Assembly: GCA_029531795.1 (NCBI GenBank)
Contig: JAPEIS010000010.1
Span: 1 to 64,000, forward strand
Direction of reading: 5' to 3'
Source of the DNA: Sclerotinia nivalis
Taxonomy: Eukaryota; Ascomycota; Leotiomycetes; Helotiales; Sclerotiniaceae
DNA: 64,000 nucleotides
The number at the start of each line of letters is the position of its first letter. The first letter of the stretch is position 1. The translations under genes and the position numbers were made by a program. The notes beneath the pieces are model-generated. The model was not told the DNA's origin, made no database searches, and saw only the letters and a list, made by a program, of their open reading frames with translations. Below are positions 49,480-63,195 of this stretch, in pieces.

Positions 49480-50510
49480 CTCTTTTCGATTTACAATCCT
49501 TTAGAATCCTTACAAATAAGATTTCTAGAATTCGAAATACATCTTTCATTGAACCATTTGAAAGAATTCAATTCGTTTTCTATTATACTTTCATCTTTTT
49601 CCTTTAATCTTTCCAATTCGAACTTTCAAATTATAAGTATATCGATGTTCGATGATATTAAAGTTGAGGAGCTTTGAAATAAGATCAATATCGATTCAGT
49701 ATCTGAATTCGATTATTGCAATATATCAAGTTCTGTATAGCTAAATATAATTAAAATAATCGTTAAATGAGTTATTAGAGATCTAATTTATAAACCATTT
49801 GTTTTTTTTATTATAATTCAGTTGAAATTTAAGGGAAAAGCTCAAATCTGGATCAATAATTATACTGATTTCAAGATTATCTTTGAAGATATCGAAATAG
49901 CTATTCAGGAAAACGAATTTGCTTTTATCAAAGCCTTTCTAAATTGTTATCTTTCTTATGATGATGAAAATACAATTCAGAATATAATAGATTCAATGAA
50001 TTCGTTTATTCAAACTAAAAACGAAACCCTTGAGAAATACTATTCATAAACAAAGGATATTCAATACAATATAGGATTCAAGGATATTCTTGTTTCTAAG
50101 AAAAATCTTAATATTATTAATGCAATCGTTCAAGAAAAGTTAATTCTTAACTTTGTTAAAGGTTTAATCGATTCAATTTTTTGCAATCATTTTATTTCCA
50201 ATAATACTATTTGTCGATCTTTTACCGAAAGTTATTATACAATTCAGAGCATTAAGAGAAATATGGAGTTTCAAGACTCATTTACAAATGATGAGATCGT
50301 CAAAGAACTTACAGATAATATATCCAATACCAAATCCAAAGGTTTTACTAAAGAACAGAAGTTCAAAATTCTTTTTCAATAATTGAAATCAAAATCTATT
50401 TTCAAAAAGGATAGTTCGGAAGGAAACTATAATTCCAATAATTCTCGAAATCAAAATAGAGATAGAAATAATAATCGCAATAATAATAATAATCGATAAA
50501 AATAGAACAA
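49480..50510 (+). pseudogene. Gypsy family II gag (copy 2)
   Basis: Homologous to 18648-19790. The open stretch 49822-50049 contains KFKGKAQIWINNYTDF. An Asn-rich tail lies near 50440-50500. Interrupted by TAA/TAG. Confidence 0.75.
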
Positions 50511-51438
50511 TGATCTTCAATAGATTTCCAATCAAATCCGATAAACCAATTTACTGGATCCAAAAACTTCAAAATATTTTATTGTGAATAGTACAGAAGA
50601 ATACGATCCAAATAAAAAACCTCTCTACTTTGATTATAAAGAATATAGGCATTTTAAATCTGAATATATTGGAAATCCTTTACCAATATAACAATAAGCA
50701 ATTCTCTGTATTATGATTTTATCTAAGAGTATTATTATTAGTAATCTTTTTTATATTGCTATAAGGGATTGATCTACAGAAAAATCTGGTATCAATCAAA
50801 CCGATACAATTAATTCAAGAAAATCAGATCGAGTTTGTATCAATTGTTATAGAAAGTCTAAAATCAATAAAAATATTCCTTTTCAATTAAATAGTATCTA
50901 TAATTCAGATACTACCCTTTATAATATTATTCCAAACAACGAATTCGATAGTTCTTCAGATTATTCAGATCAAGGATTCTTCAATAGTTCGACTAATTTC
51001 ATACAAATATTTGAACAAGGCTTTATTGAAGAAATTAATTCAGACGATACTGATAATAAGGAAGATCTTGAGAACAAGATTACTTTCTATATAATTGCTT
51101 TATAATAAAAGAAACCCTGTCTTATTGTTTTATTAGAATCTGAAAATACTTATCCTTTTTTTTAATTATAAAAAGAAATTCACAAATAGAATAAGAACTT
51201 TTTTGTATTTTATATTTGTAGTCGAAGCAAAAAAATTATTCTTTAGATATTAATAGTATTTTTATAATTACAAGTTTCTATTCTTTTTTCAGAAGTTTGT
51301 TAAATTGAATTATCATTATTGAAAGTTCGATTATCTATTTTCCTTTTAAAGTATATAATATTTGTTAGCAATCGTAAGGGATACTTTAGAGATTCTAAAC
51401 CATTTTCTAATATCGTTGGTAGATAAAGACAAGGGTCA

Positions 51439-52572
51439 ATGGATTATAAGATACTTATGCAATGTTTCATATTAGATTTTGAAAGAATTAATCTTTTAGA
51501 TTTTTGCCAGATCTCCTTGAATGCTGCTAAGTATTTCAAACACTTTATTATTCGAGAAAATTTAATTAGAAAGAAGAAATCAACGATTATTCATAAATCA
51601 AAAATTTCCTCAGCTTTTTCAACTTCAATTCAGAATAAAGATCAGGGTAATCCCGGTCAAAATAGTCAATTTGGTCAATTTGGTCAATTTGGTCAATTTA
51701 ATCAATTAAATCAGAATTCAACCACGAACTCAGATCTTGAACTAGTACACCCAATTCGACATGGATTTATTCAGAATCACCTGATTCATCTTTCTTCTGA
51801 TCAAATTCGACAGCATTTCCTTTATAAATAGAAGGATCCCAAATACAATCTATCAAGTTTCAATACTTCCTTCAAGAACGATTAACAAATGATTGATCTA
51901 GATAAAACTAATACTATAGATTACCTAATTATTCCAATCATTATTCGTATTGCAGACAAAAATCGTCCTTTCCGAATTAAAGGAATATATGTTTTGTTAA
52001 AATCACCTTCAATAAAGATCATCATAAACAAATCCAATTGTATTGTTGATCAAAGTTCTGACAGTAATATTACTTCTTCTGCTTTCGTTGATCATTTAGA
52101 TTTATATCAATATAAGATTCAATCAAATAGCAATATCTTTATAGGAATTGTTGATAGAATTGATATAAATCTGAAAGAATATACTATTATTGATCTTATA
52201 ATCGAAGAAGTTTGATAAATTATTTATGCTTTTATTCATTCTGATAAGGAAAATAATCCTAATAAAGATCAAAAGATTCTTTTGCTAGATCTATTATAGC
52301 TTTATATAATCAAAGATCATATTGATATCTTTAATTTTACCCTTTCTATCGAAAACAAAGATTTAGACAAGAAAAGAATGCTTATTCAGATTTCGAAATT
52401 TAAACAATCCTTTTCTCATCAATTTATTTTATATCCAACCGATTCAAAGTATCAAACAGTTATCCTAAATACTGAAATTTCAATGAATTTTGAAATTGCC
52501 GATAGAAATATTGATAATTTTATACCCAAGATCAAACCAATTCCAAAAACAGTACAATTCGAAGATCAATAA
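51439..52572 (+). pseudogene. Gypsy family II linker and protease (copy 2)
   Basis: Open pieces 51439-51831 (with tandem GQF units), 51889-52215 (with CIVDQSSDSN, a protease-like motif whose Gly is Ser) and 52378-52572. Parallel to copy 1 at 20778-21809. Confidence 0.7.
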
Positions 52573-53561
52573 GAATCTAATTCATCAGAAAACTCTTCCG
52601 ATTCAATAGATTCCGAAAAAGTATTCGAAGAAATATCTGATTCTCTTTCTGAATCTATTTCAGAATCTCAAAATGATTATTCAGATTCAGATAATTCATA
52701 AAACTCTTTAAACTCTTGAATCCTCAATATAATTCAAAATTACTTTTTTTCTTTTCGAAAATCAATATTAAAGAATCTAAAGGAATCCAGAATGAAGACT
52801 TTTTATATATTCGATCTCCTCAAAAGTTTATACAATCTAGATTATCTCATTCAATAAAGAATATACTCCTTCAATCATTAAATAGTCTTAAAGAAAATAC
52901 CTTTTCAGAGATTTTTGCCGAAAACCAAGACTATAACTTCGATTATCGAAAACATCATCATTATCCTACATCTTCCTTTTCAAAAGCTTAATTATTATAT
53001 ACTCTTAATACAACCTTTCAAATAGATGATTTATATATACCATTCGAAATTCTACATCAACTCGATTTTTCTTTCAAAATAGATTCCAAACATCTCAAAC
53101 TACTTCCTCAAGGAAAAGATCAATATATTTCGATCAATCAAACTTTTATTTTTCAATCGGACTCTTCAAAAACATATATATATCCTACAGATAAAAGACC
53201 AGTTCCTCAAGAAATATCTACAGATTCATTAGATATTATTAATAAATAATTTCAAAAGAATAAGATTGATATAGATCCTTTAACAATAGATAAACTTCGA
53301 TTAAAAGTTATTCGACTTCTTTATACTTATAGGGATTTAAATATTATAAAACTAATTTATATTCCTTTTATTTCTTTTTATATTCATCGAATACAATTCA
53401 AATTAGATACTCTTCCTTATAAAAATAGGAAAAGATTTAGATACAGTCCTCAACAGATGTTTTGGCTTAATAAGATCATATCTGAAGAGTACAAATACTA
53501 TATATATGAATATACTATAATAGTCAATAGCAAACTCTTCGATTAGTTAATAATACCATTA

Positions 53562-56500
53562 ATGATTGATAAACTAGATATTGAATATCCCAAAAATCTT
53601 CCTTCTTATAAATCTGGTTTTGAAAGATATATAGTTTTCGATTATTCGAAGGTTATAGAACAAATATCAGACAATTATTGTACTTTATTTCAAGATATTC
53701 ACGAATTTCTCTTTTATCCTAATCATAAAATATATTTACAATTCGATTTGAAATATACTTATTGGGATATACCTTTTCATCCAAAAAATCATCATTATTT
53801 TGCTTTTTCCATAAGAGATTCAGCTTATATGTAATCTATTAGAGTTCTATAAAGTATTCAAACTACTTGCTTTTCTATGTTTGAATTTCTCTATATAGTT
53901 TTCGGTTATATTCCTCCTTTTAAAGATAATTCAGCAAATAGCGAATATCCTTCTATACTTGAACCTAGTACTGAAAACAATCTAGTATTGATCAAATTCT
54001 ATATTGACAATATCTTTTCAGATTCTGTAATTTCAAAAGAAGTTTATTTTAATCTAGCTAATCATATTCTTCCTCGTTTTGATTTCGCTTAATTGTATCT
54101 ATCTTTCAAAAAATTATATATCTTTGTCGATCAAATAGAAACTTTAGAAGTTCTTCATTAAGCTGGCAGTATTATGATTACCAAACCAACTAGAGCAGCC
54201 AAAATCAAGAATTTTCCGGTTCCTATTAATCAGATTGGAGTTCGAAGTTTTCTAGCTACAATACAGATGATCTGTAGAGGTATTAAGAACTTCGTTGAAA
54301 TCTTTTATTCTCTTTCTTGTCTTATAGGAAAAGTAGAATAGCAATAGAGAGTTTATGAGCAATTAACTTTCGAATTTTTGCAAAAGAAATACTCAGAAAT
54401 AGTCGATTTTTATAATATCGATTATACTCTTCTAATTCAAATATATATAGATTCAAATGCCTTTGTATCAGGATGCTTTATTACTCAGAAACGCTATCCT
54501 CCAGAATAGAATACTAGATATCTAATAAAATATCCTGTATTATATAATTCCTTTTTGTTAATCAAAATATAAAGAAATTATGATATCTATAAATACAAAT
54601 TATTTGTTATCATTGAGTTCGTCAGAAAATATTATTATTATTTCAGATTTATTAAAGATTATATAATCTTCATTGATCATTTGTTATTTACTAGTTTCCT
54701 TTCTCCCAATTCTCAAACTAAAGATATATATATTTATTAGACAATGAAGTTTTCTATTCTCAATATCATTATTATTCATATTCCGAGAATTTACAATAAA
54801 GTTGCGGATGCTCTTTCTCGTACTATTTTCCCGGATCCTGATTACAAATCAGACGATCTTTTAGACTCTTTAGAAGAATTACAATATAATACAAATAATC
54901 CCAAATGAATTTGAAAAAACGGTATTGAAGATTACAAAGAACTTCTTTGTTTTCGAGAAACCCAATATCTACAAAAACAATTAGATCTTAAAGATCAGAA
55001 TATATTCTTTATATTATCATTGGAAGAATCAATAATTATTAATTATCTTATGATTATCTTCAATAGTATTCCATATAGTTCAATTGTAAGTAAATATGAT
55101 AAGAATTTATAGTATTCTTTTATATATACTTATATAACAATTCAAATCTTTCCTAAAGACTTTTCCAAATTAGAGAAAGCAGCCTTTCTTAGATATATTA
55201 AGAACTTTCATATATTCGGGAGCGAGCTATATTTTTCCTTTCGTGGGATCGACAAACGATGTATCCTCAAATCTAAAGTTTCAGAAGTACTAGCTTTCGT
55301 TTATGATTTAGAAGGTCATTACATAGCAGAATTCACAACCAAGAAGCTTAGGAATTATTGGTGGTCAATACTAATTACCGATATCAAACAGTATATCCAA
55401 GGTTGTATGAAATATACTAAGTATAGTATACGACAAAGGATATCCTATTTCAAATCTTATAAAATTGATCGTCCTTTAATTCTTATTGATTTTGATTTTA
55501 TAGAACCTTTTTTATCTACCCCAATCAATAAAACTGAGATCTTTAAAATGATCTAGCCAGTAATTCAGAAACTTATCAAAATCGGTATTATTATTCAATC
55601 AATAGATTTCGATAATAATATATTCGATAAAGAAGGTTTTATTTATTTTTCTTATATCCTTTTTGTAATCGATTACTTTTTATATTATGTTTGGGCTTTT
55701 CCAATAATTGGAACAATAGGCGTTGAAACAATAAAATGTTTAAATTGGATTTTCAATGCTTTTGGAATTCCGATCGGAGGATTTTATAATCCAGGTATTT
55801 ATTTCGAAAATAAAGTAGTTAAACAATTTGCTAAAGAAACCGGAATGTTATTTATCTTTATAATTATAGAAGCTAAGAAATCCTTTGGTATGGTTGAGAA
55901 AGGTAACGATCTTTTTCAAAGAATCCTCAAGAAGATTAATTCAAGAATCGAAAATTAGTCTATAGAAGTTCAAATTTTAGTCAATTCATTCAATATACGA
56001 GAAATCGATCATCTAGAATATTCTTTTTATAAGATTCTTTTTGGATATCAATCTGTAGGATATCTGGAAATCAAATACCCCTTAAATCAACGTTTTGAAA
56101 TCCAAAACTTCTTATTCAACATTACAAATTTCGATAAAAACTTTCCAGAAAAAATCCATCAATCAAAAGTTTTCGATTTTATATATAATAGAGAACTAAT
56201 TCAACAGGAAATCTTACAACGATCTGATTGGAAAAAGGCATTAACCAAAGAAAAACATAATATAGGTATTCGAAATTATACAGTTTTCGACCTTGATTAA
56301 ATAGTTATACTTTATAATAAAGCATCTACTAAAAAGAAACTTCATCCAGCTTATTGTAATCCATTTATAATAATTGGTCCTACAGAAAATCATCAGAAAT
56401 CTTATCAACTATAACAAATCAATGGTAAATCTATTCGTCGATCCTTTTATATCGATTATCTAAAACCCTTTAAATTTAGAATAGACTATTTGTAAACCTC

Positions 56501-56690
56501 ATTCGAAGAAAGCATCCCTGAATATCAGAATTTACAAATTGGTACTTTCAAAACAACTCTTCCTTCAATTTTACAAAACGGAAAAGGCCTTTGGCAACTC
56601 GAAAAGGAAAATAACCTATAGTAACAATAAGAATATTTTCAAATCAAAGTATATATTGCGAAAAGATTATATAGGATGCATTTTCGATCT
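53562..56690 (+). pseudogene. Gypsy family II RT, RNase H, integrase (copy 2)
   Basis: RT at about 53562-54300 with FDLKYTYWDIPFHPKNHHYF; the YxDD box is YIDN here (G-to-A). RNase H at about 54410-54850. Integrase at about 55310-56150, with DFDFIEPFLSTPINKTE and a GMVEKGNDLF-like Glu region near 55890. C-terminal tail to about 56690. Several stops. Confidence 0.82.
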
Positions 56691-57277
56691 CAACAGGATC
56701 TAAATCATATACAAAATCGGAAGAATCTGATCAAATCTGTACAAGGTCAAAGCTTCAACTAATCGATTAACTGACAAATTATATTCGAACCTCAACAAAT
56801 CTATTTTGAGAAAATTAATACAGTTATAATTTTCGAAAAAGTTAAGGATAAAAAGATTATCAATTTAACGATTCTTTTGAATCTAGAAAACCTCAATAAA
56901 TTCATTCCTGATTAAACCACTTTCAGCAAACGGTCTTGTAGTTTTCCTTTCAGGCTTTCGATCGTTTTCTTCAATCAAATCTAGGCTTTATTTTCAGTTC
57001 AATTTATAAAAGGTTTTAAGTATAAAATTGTTTAAAGATCTTTTTATATTTATAACAAAAAGGTATAAACCGAAAGTAGCATTAAATTAATATAATCTAT
57101 TTCTTCTTTTTCATAGATTAGGAAAGTAAAAATAGTATATTAGGCTAGGAGCTAAGGAAATATCATTTCACAAGGAAGCTTCTAATTCATTTAGCAAGAA
57201 GATAATATATACATAGCTTCAGAAAACCTCTGAATAAGAGAGGTATACGGAAGCGCATATTGCTTCAGCTCCGGTCT

Positions 57278-57410
57278 AGATACCGTACCAAAAAGGAGGC
57301 AAGTAATATGACTCCAAAAGGGTCTATATAACCACTCCAATTCAACCTAGTTTAATAAAAAATACGCAACTTCAATTTATCATTTTGTATCCGTTTCCGT
57401 CGTGTTTACT
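57278..57410 (+). repeat. 3' LTR of Gypsy family II copy 2
   Basis: 133 bp, AGATACCGTACC to TTTACT, followed by the CTATA duplication. Confidence 0.92.
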
Positions 57411-60106
57411 CTATAATATCGATTATACTCTTCCAATTCAGATATATACAGATTCAAGTGCTTTTGTATTAGAATATTTTATTGCTCAGAAACATTACCC
57501 TTCAAAACAGAATACTGAATGTTTAATGAAATATCCTATATTATATAATTCCTTTTTGTTGATCAAAATACAAAGAAATTATAGTATCTATAAATGCGAA
57601 TTATTTGTTATCATTAAGTTTGTTAGAAAATATCATTATTATTTTAGATCTATTGAAGATTGTATAATCTTTATTGATCATTTACTATTTACCAATTTCC
57701 TTTTTTCTAATTCTCAGATTAAAGGTATATATACTTGTTGGATAATAGAATTTTTTATTCTCAATATCATTATTATTCATATCTCGGGAATTCGTAACAA
57801 AGTCGCAAACGTTCTTTTTTGTATCATTTTCCTGGATCTTGATTACAAATCAAACGATCTTTTAGATTCTTTAGAAGAACTATAATATAATACAAACAGT
57901 TTTAAATGGATTTGGAAAGACAGTATTGGAGGTTATGAAGAACTTCTTTGTCTTCGAAAAACCCAATATTTATAGAAACAATTAGATCTCAAAGATCAAG
58001 ATATATTCTTTATATTATTATTGAAAAAATCAATAATTATTAATCATCTTATAATTATCTTCAATAATATTCAATATAGTTTAGTTGCAAACAAATATAA
58101 TAAATATCTATAATATTCTTTTATATATATTTATATAACAATTCAAACTTTTTCTGAAGATTTTTCTAAGTTAAAGAAAACAATCTTTCTTAGATATATC
58201 AAGAACTTTCATATATTTAAAAACAAACTGTATTTTTTCTTTTGTAGGATCGATAAACGATATGTTCTCAAATCTGAAATTTCAGAAGTATTAATTTCCG
58301 TTTATGATTTAGAAGATTATTATATAGTAGAATTCATAATTAAAAAGTTAAGGAATTATTGATGGTTAATACTAATTACCGATATCAAATAGTATATTCA
58401 AGATTGTATGAAATATATTAAGTATAATATACAACAAAGGATATTTTATTTCAAATCTTATAAAATTGATCGTCTTTTAATTTTTATTGGTTTCGATTTC
58501 ATAGGATCTTTTCTATCTATTTCAATTAATAAAATTGAGATTCTTAAAATGATCTAATCAGTAATTCAGAAACTTATCAAAATCGATATTACTATTCAAT
58601 CAATAGATTTCGATAACAATATATTCGATAAAAAAGGTTTTATTTACTTTTCTTATATTCTTCTTGTAATCGATTACTTTTCATATTATATTTAAGCTTT
58701 TCCAATAATTGAAACAATAGATGTTGAAACAATAAAATACTTAAATTGGATTTTCAATACCTTTGGAATTTCGATCGAAAGATTTTATGATCTAGGTATT
58801 TATTTCGAAAATAAGATAATTAAACAATTTGTTAAAGAAACCGGAATGCTATTTATCTTTACAATTATAAGAACTAAAAAATCCTTTAATATAGCTAAAA
58901 AAGATAACAATCTCTTTCAAAGAATCCTCAAAAAGATTGATTTAGAAATCGAAAATTGGCTTATAAAAGTTCAAATTTCAATCAATTCATTCAATATACA
59001 AGAGATTAATCATTTAGGATATTTTCTTTACAAGATCCTTTTTGGATATCAATCTATAGAATATCTGAAGATCAAATATCCCTCAAATCAACATTTTGAA
59101 ATCTAAAACTTCTTATTCAATATTACAAACCTCGATAAAGACTTTCCAGAAGAAATCTATCAATCAAAAATCTTCGATTTTATATACAATAAAGAACTAA
59201 TTCAACAAAAAATCTTACAACAATCTAATTGGAAAAAAGTATTAATCAAAGAAAAATATGATATGAATATTCGAAACTATATAGTTTTCAATTCTGATCA
59301 AATGGTTATACTTTATAATGAAGTATCTGCTAAAAATAAACTTCATCCAATCTACTATAATCCATTTGTAATAATTGATCCTGCAAAAAATCATCAGAAA
59401 TCCTATCAATTACAATAAATCAATAGTAAATCTATTCATCGATCTTTTTATATCAATTATCTAAAACCTTTTAAACCTAAAACAAATTATTTGCAAATCT
59501 CATTCGAAGAAAGTATTTCTGAATACCAGAATTTACAAACTAATACTTTCAAAACAACTCTTCCTTTTATTTTACGAAACAGAAAAGGCTTTTAGCAACC
59601 CGAAAAGGAAAATAACCTATAGTAACAATAAAAACATTTTCAAATCAGAGTATATGTTATGAAAAGATTATGTGGGATGCACTTTCGATCTCAACAGGAT
59701 CTAAATCATATACAAAATCGGAAGAATCTGATCGAATCTGTACAAGGTCAGAGCTTCAACTAACCGATTAGCTGATAAACAATCTGTTTTTAAGAAAATT
59801 GATACAATTATAATTTTCGAAAAGGTTAAGAATAAAAGGATTATCAATTTAACGATTCTTTTGAATCTAGAAAACCTCAATAAACTCATTCCTGACTAGA
59901 CCACTTTCAGCAAATAATCTTATAGTTTTCCTTTCAGACTTTCGATCGTTTTCTTCAATCAAATCTAAGCTTTATTTTCAATTCAATTCATGAAAGGTTT
60001 TAAGCATTAAATTGTTTTAAGATCTTTCTATATTTACAACAAAACAATATAAATCGAAAACAATATTAATTTAATATAATTCATTTCTTTTTTTTTATTA
60101 ATTAAA
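57411..60106 (+). pseudogene. Gypsy family II RNase H and integrase (copy 3 remainder)
   Basis: RNase H is open to 57885 (from IYTDSSAFVLEYFIAQ on). Integrase and C-terminal pol continue with stops; one open part is 58846-59106. The sequence parallels 54410-57100 of copy 2. It ends abruptly near 60106 against the Copia gag. Confidence 0.82.
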
Positions 60107-61158
60107 AGTGCGTGCAAGATGTGGGGTCATGTACGATATAGGGATATCGGTTATTCAAATTCGTAATATTATTTGTATAAATGAAAGAAGTAGAATAAGT
60201 ATTATAATAGAATTATTTCTCATCAATAATAACTACACTAGTTTGTTCTTTATCATCCTTTGAAAAGTTTGTATCTCATTTTTTTTGATTTCTTACCTTT
60301 TTGTAGTATTTATAGCAATTTGCTTGAAAATAGCCTTTTTTATTATATCAGAAATATATTCGATTGTTATCTTTTGAGATATCTCCTTTTCTTAAATTCC
60401 CCTCTTTATTATATCCTTTATCTTTATTACAATCTCTTTTATTATTCTTGTTTCTATTATTATTGTATACCGAATAGATGATTTGATCGATATATCGAAT
60501 AAGTTTCTCGAGGTCTTCAAAGTGATCAATAATCTTATTGAAAGATCAGACTTGAATTTGTATCAATTGCTTTGCAGCTGACCACAATTCTAAATTTAAA
60601 AGAATTCGAATTGTTTTATCGATGATAATTGAATCTGAAATAGAATCTATAATACCGACCAATTGGGTTCGTCAATTGAACAATTTATTAAAGAAACCTC
60701 GAATTATATCTATTATATAATCGAAGCTTTCTTTGTAGAATTCGAATATCACATTATAACGATAGATTTGTTATAAAATTGGATTTGAAATAGTAAAGAG
60801 ATTCCAAACTCTAATTATATTTTTGGATTGAATAAAGAAATAGGATTTGAGCTTTGTAGATATTATTTAATGATCCAGTGATAATTTGAATAATATATTG
60901 ATAATATTTATTCTATACTTCAATTTGAGCTTTTACGAATTGATTTACTTCAACTAATAGAAAGGGTTTTAGATAAATTAGATAGCTAATAACGATACTA
61001 TAAGTTTCTAATATATTAAATACAAAGGAAACTCCTATGAATCAATTTGTATAGTTTCTGTTTGTATAGATCTCAATCTTTTCGAATTTGGAATCCTATA
61101 TTATCAGAGTTGAATTTGATGATGATATTATAGTATATTGAGTGATAAGATATTAAAG
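60107..61158 (-). pseudogene. Copia gag with zinc knuckle, broken
   Basis: The minus strand shows a helical region, a FEDLEKLI-like stretch, an Asn/Lys-rich linker and KKGYFQANCYKYYKK, a CCHC knuckle with Cys/His partly changed to Tyr. It then runs into NRYPYIVHDPTSCTHF, which stops at the 60106/60107 junction. Pol is missing beyond this point. Confidence 0.72.
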
Positions 61159-61176
61159 CTAGCTGGATTCATAATC
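61159..61176 (-). promoter_or_regulatory. Copia primer-binding site (iMet half-tRNA type)
   Basis: Immediately inside the 5' LTR the minus strand reads GATTATGAATCCAGCTAG. This differs only by transitions from GGTTATGAGCCCAG, which would pair with the anticodon-loop part of initiator tRNA-Met, the priming mode known for Copia elements. Confidence 0.6.
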
Positions 61177-61355
61177 TGTCAAAATTAGAGCAACAGTATT
61201 AATATAGTGAAATCTTATCAATTCAATTGGAAAGGTATTATATCAGAGAGATCAATAATGATACTATATATATATATATTCTATATGTGAAAACTCTAAT
61301 CTGGTCTATATAGAGTTTGCTTACTCAGTATGCTTATTCAGTATAATTCCTGACA
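61177..61355 (-). repeat. 5' LTR of the Copia element
   Basis: 179 bp, TGTCAAAATTAGAG to CCTGACA, followed by AGATT. Confidence 0.9.
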
Positions 61356-61394
61356 AGATTGATATGATAAGTCTCTTACCTCACATTCCGGCCA

Positions 61395-61410
61395 CCCCCC
61401 CCCCCCCCCC
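61395..61410. repeat. C16 homopolymer
   Basis: Sixteen C in a row interrupt the left inverted end of the pogo element; the right end shows only two. The length may be unreliable in the assembly. Confidence 0.8.
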
Positions 61411-61429
61411 ATTCCGGCTATCTCAAAAA

Positions 61430-63063
61430 TATTATTATACGATTTTTAAACTTTAATAATTCAATAACTATTCAACTTCAATTAAATCGTTTGTATTATC
61501 ATTTTCTAAAATACTATTAGAATCATTATCTTCAATTTTACGATCTCCAACTTCAATTTGAGCTTCCCTAATAGTTTTAATCTTTGCAAATCTCGAATTC
61601 GGGTTTGTCTTTATCATACACTTTTTTTTTAGGTATAATCAAATCTAATTTATATTCCAATTGTTTTATTCGATTCTTTGCTTTTAAAAGAATATAATCC
61701 TTTATATTAAAACCTTTTGAAATCTTTCGAAATAGTAATCTTCGTATAAAAAGATCGGTTTCTTTTTCTTGGATTATTATATAAATATATTTTTGAAGAT
61801 CAAATACATTTTAAAGGGTTTTCTATAGAATAAAAGATAATTATATATTCTATTGAAGTTCAGAATCATCATTTGAGAGAAGATTGAATTGTATAATCTT
61901 TTGATTGTTATTTTCAAGCAAAAATCGATTAAAGAATAGTTTTGCTATATTTCTAGATTAGAGATTACTAGCTTTTTATTTAGCTTTGATATTTCTTATT
62001 GTTAATGTCTTTATTCTTGTTATATAATAACAAGAAAGGAATATCTGTTTTTCAATTAATATAGAATCTAATAAAAGATATAATTGATTAAGTATATATC
62101 GATATGTATTTTTGAAGGACGAAAAGATTAATAAATCGAATAATTGTAATATATGTAATATATATAACGGTAAGAATAAAAGATATATATTAATATCGAA
62201 ACAAAGATTTATAAAAGAAATAGTTTCATAATTTCTGCATTTATTTAAAATGATAGTCTAGTTTTATTAGAGGAGAAGAGGGTAATTGAAGATATAAAGA
62301 TCTTTTTCAATTATTCTAAAATAATTATATTTATTATCCATCTATTTTCTGTAATAGTAAAGTTCTATTCTTTATATAGAATGAAATTTGTAAGGAACTA
62401 TTATTATTGAACAATTTTTCTTTTGAAAATTACAAGTGGATTTAAGGCTTTATTAATAACCGAAATGCATTCGATAAAAGATATCCAAACTCTCGAATCA
62501 GATTGTTTTTTTTGAATAAATTTTTATTATATATTTTCTACTATTAATTTATTAAGACTTTGATCTTCTATAATACTAATTTCATTTATATTCCATCGAT
62601 TTTCGGTTTTAATATTTTTGATTTCAGAAATATCAAGAAGACGAAATCATTTCTTAATAATATCAATATTAGTATTCAAAACTTATATAGAATCAATCCT
62701 CTATTGTTTTTTCGTTCTAATAATAGGATTCCTTTTCAAAAAATTGTATATCTATCGTTTTCCAAATGAAGAATCCTCTCCTTTTATAAAAAGAAAACGT
62801 TCTCTCATTCCTTATATTTAATAATGAATTGGACTACTACCAAAAGTTTTTATACTAATATCCAATCGATTAATCGATTCTTCTGAATCGAAACTATCTT
62901 TTGTTGGTTTTGAACACTTTTTGATAGAATAAATAACCCTCAATTCGATCTTGAAATATAATACAAGAAACATTATATTCCAAAGAAGCTTTTCGTATTG
63001 CAAACTCATTTGCGATCGCCCCAACACCATTGCAATGTCATTTTCGGTATATGATTTCTTCAT
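61430..63063 (-). pseudogene. pogo-type transposase, broken
   Basis: From ATG 63063 the first 81 codons are open (KKSYTENDIAMVL...), a psq-type helix-turn-helix. After a stop the frame continues with FLKRNPIIRTKK, RWNINEISIIE (first Asp of the DDE domain changed to Asn), SDSRVWISFIECIS and LNPLVIFKRKIVQ, all signatures of this family. Further stops follow. The plus-strand frames at 62560-62821 are shadows. Confidence 0.82.
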
Positions 63064-63195
63064 AATATAATTAAGATAATATCAAAATTTCAGATCAATT
63101 GATTCAATAGTTGTTGAGTTATTAAAGTTTAAAAATTAAATATTATTGTAGCGGTATGATTTTTAAGGTGGCCGGAATGTGGGGTAAGGGACTTA

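Larger units (their letters stand above)
48789..57410 (+). mobile_element. Gypsy family II copy 2, complete
   Basis: 8,622 bp with LTRs 48789-48921 and 57278-57410 and the CTATA duplication (48784-48788 and 57411-57415). It is inserted in copy 3 of the same family, between RT and RNase H. Confidence 0.93.
47174..60106 (+). mobile_element. Gypsy family II copy 3, deleted and split by copy 2
   Basis: The 5' LTR is at 47174-47306. An internal deletion joins the gag leader (to about 47920) to the reverse transcriptase. The element is then interrupted by copy 2 at 48789-57410 with CTATA duplicated on both sides. It resumes at 57411 and stops near 60106 without a 3' LTR. Confidence 0.88.
36416..61355 (-). 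mobile_element. Copia-type LTR retroelement hosting a 24-kb transposon nest
   Basis: Two 179-bp LTRs (36416-36594 and 61177-61355) run from TGTCA to CCTGACA (TGATA in the left copy). They are flanked by identical AGATT (36411-36415 and 61356-61360), so they are the two ends of one insertion although 24.9 kb apart. Coding is on the minus strand. A purine tract GCAAAGAAGGA precedes the 3' LTR at 36595, and a gag lies next to the 5' LTR at the right. Only gag (60107-61158) and the RNase H end (36993-37255) remain; everything between is younger insertions or deletion. Confidence 0.88.
61370..63193 (-). mobile_element. pogo-type DNA transposon, full length, RIP-mutated
   Basis: 1,824 bp with inverted ends AGTC(T/C)CTTACC(T/C)CACATTCCGGCCACC and TA duplications at 61368-61369 and 63194-63195. 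It encodes a pogo-family transposase on the minus strand. It is a different family from the one at 3677, as shown by ends and protein. A C16 run sits at 61395-61410 inside the left end. Confidence 0.9.
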
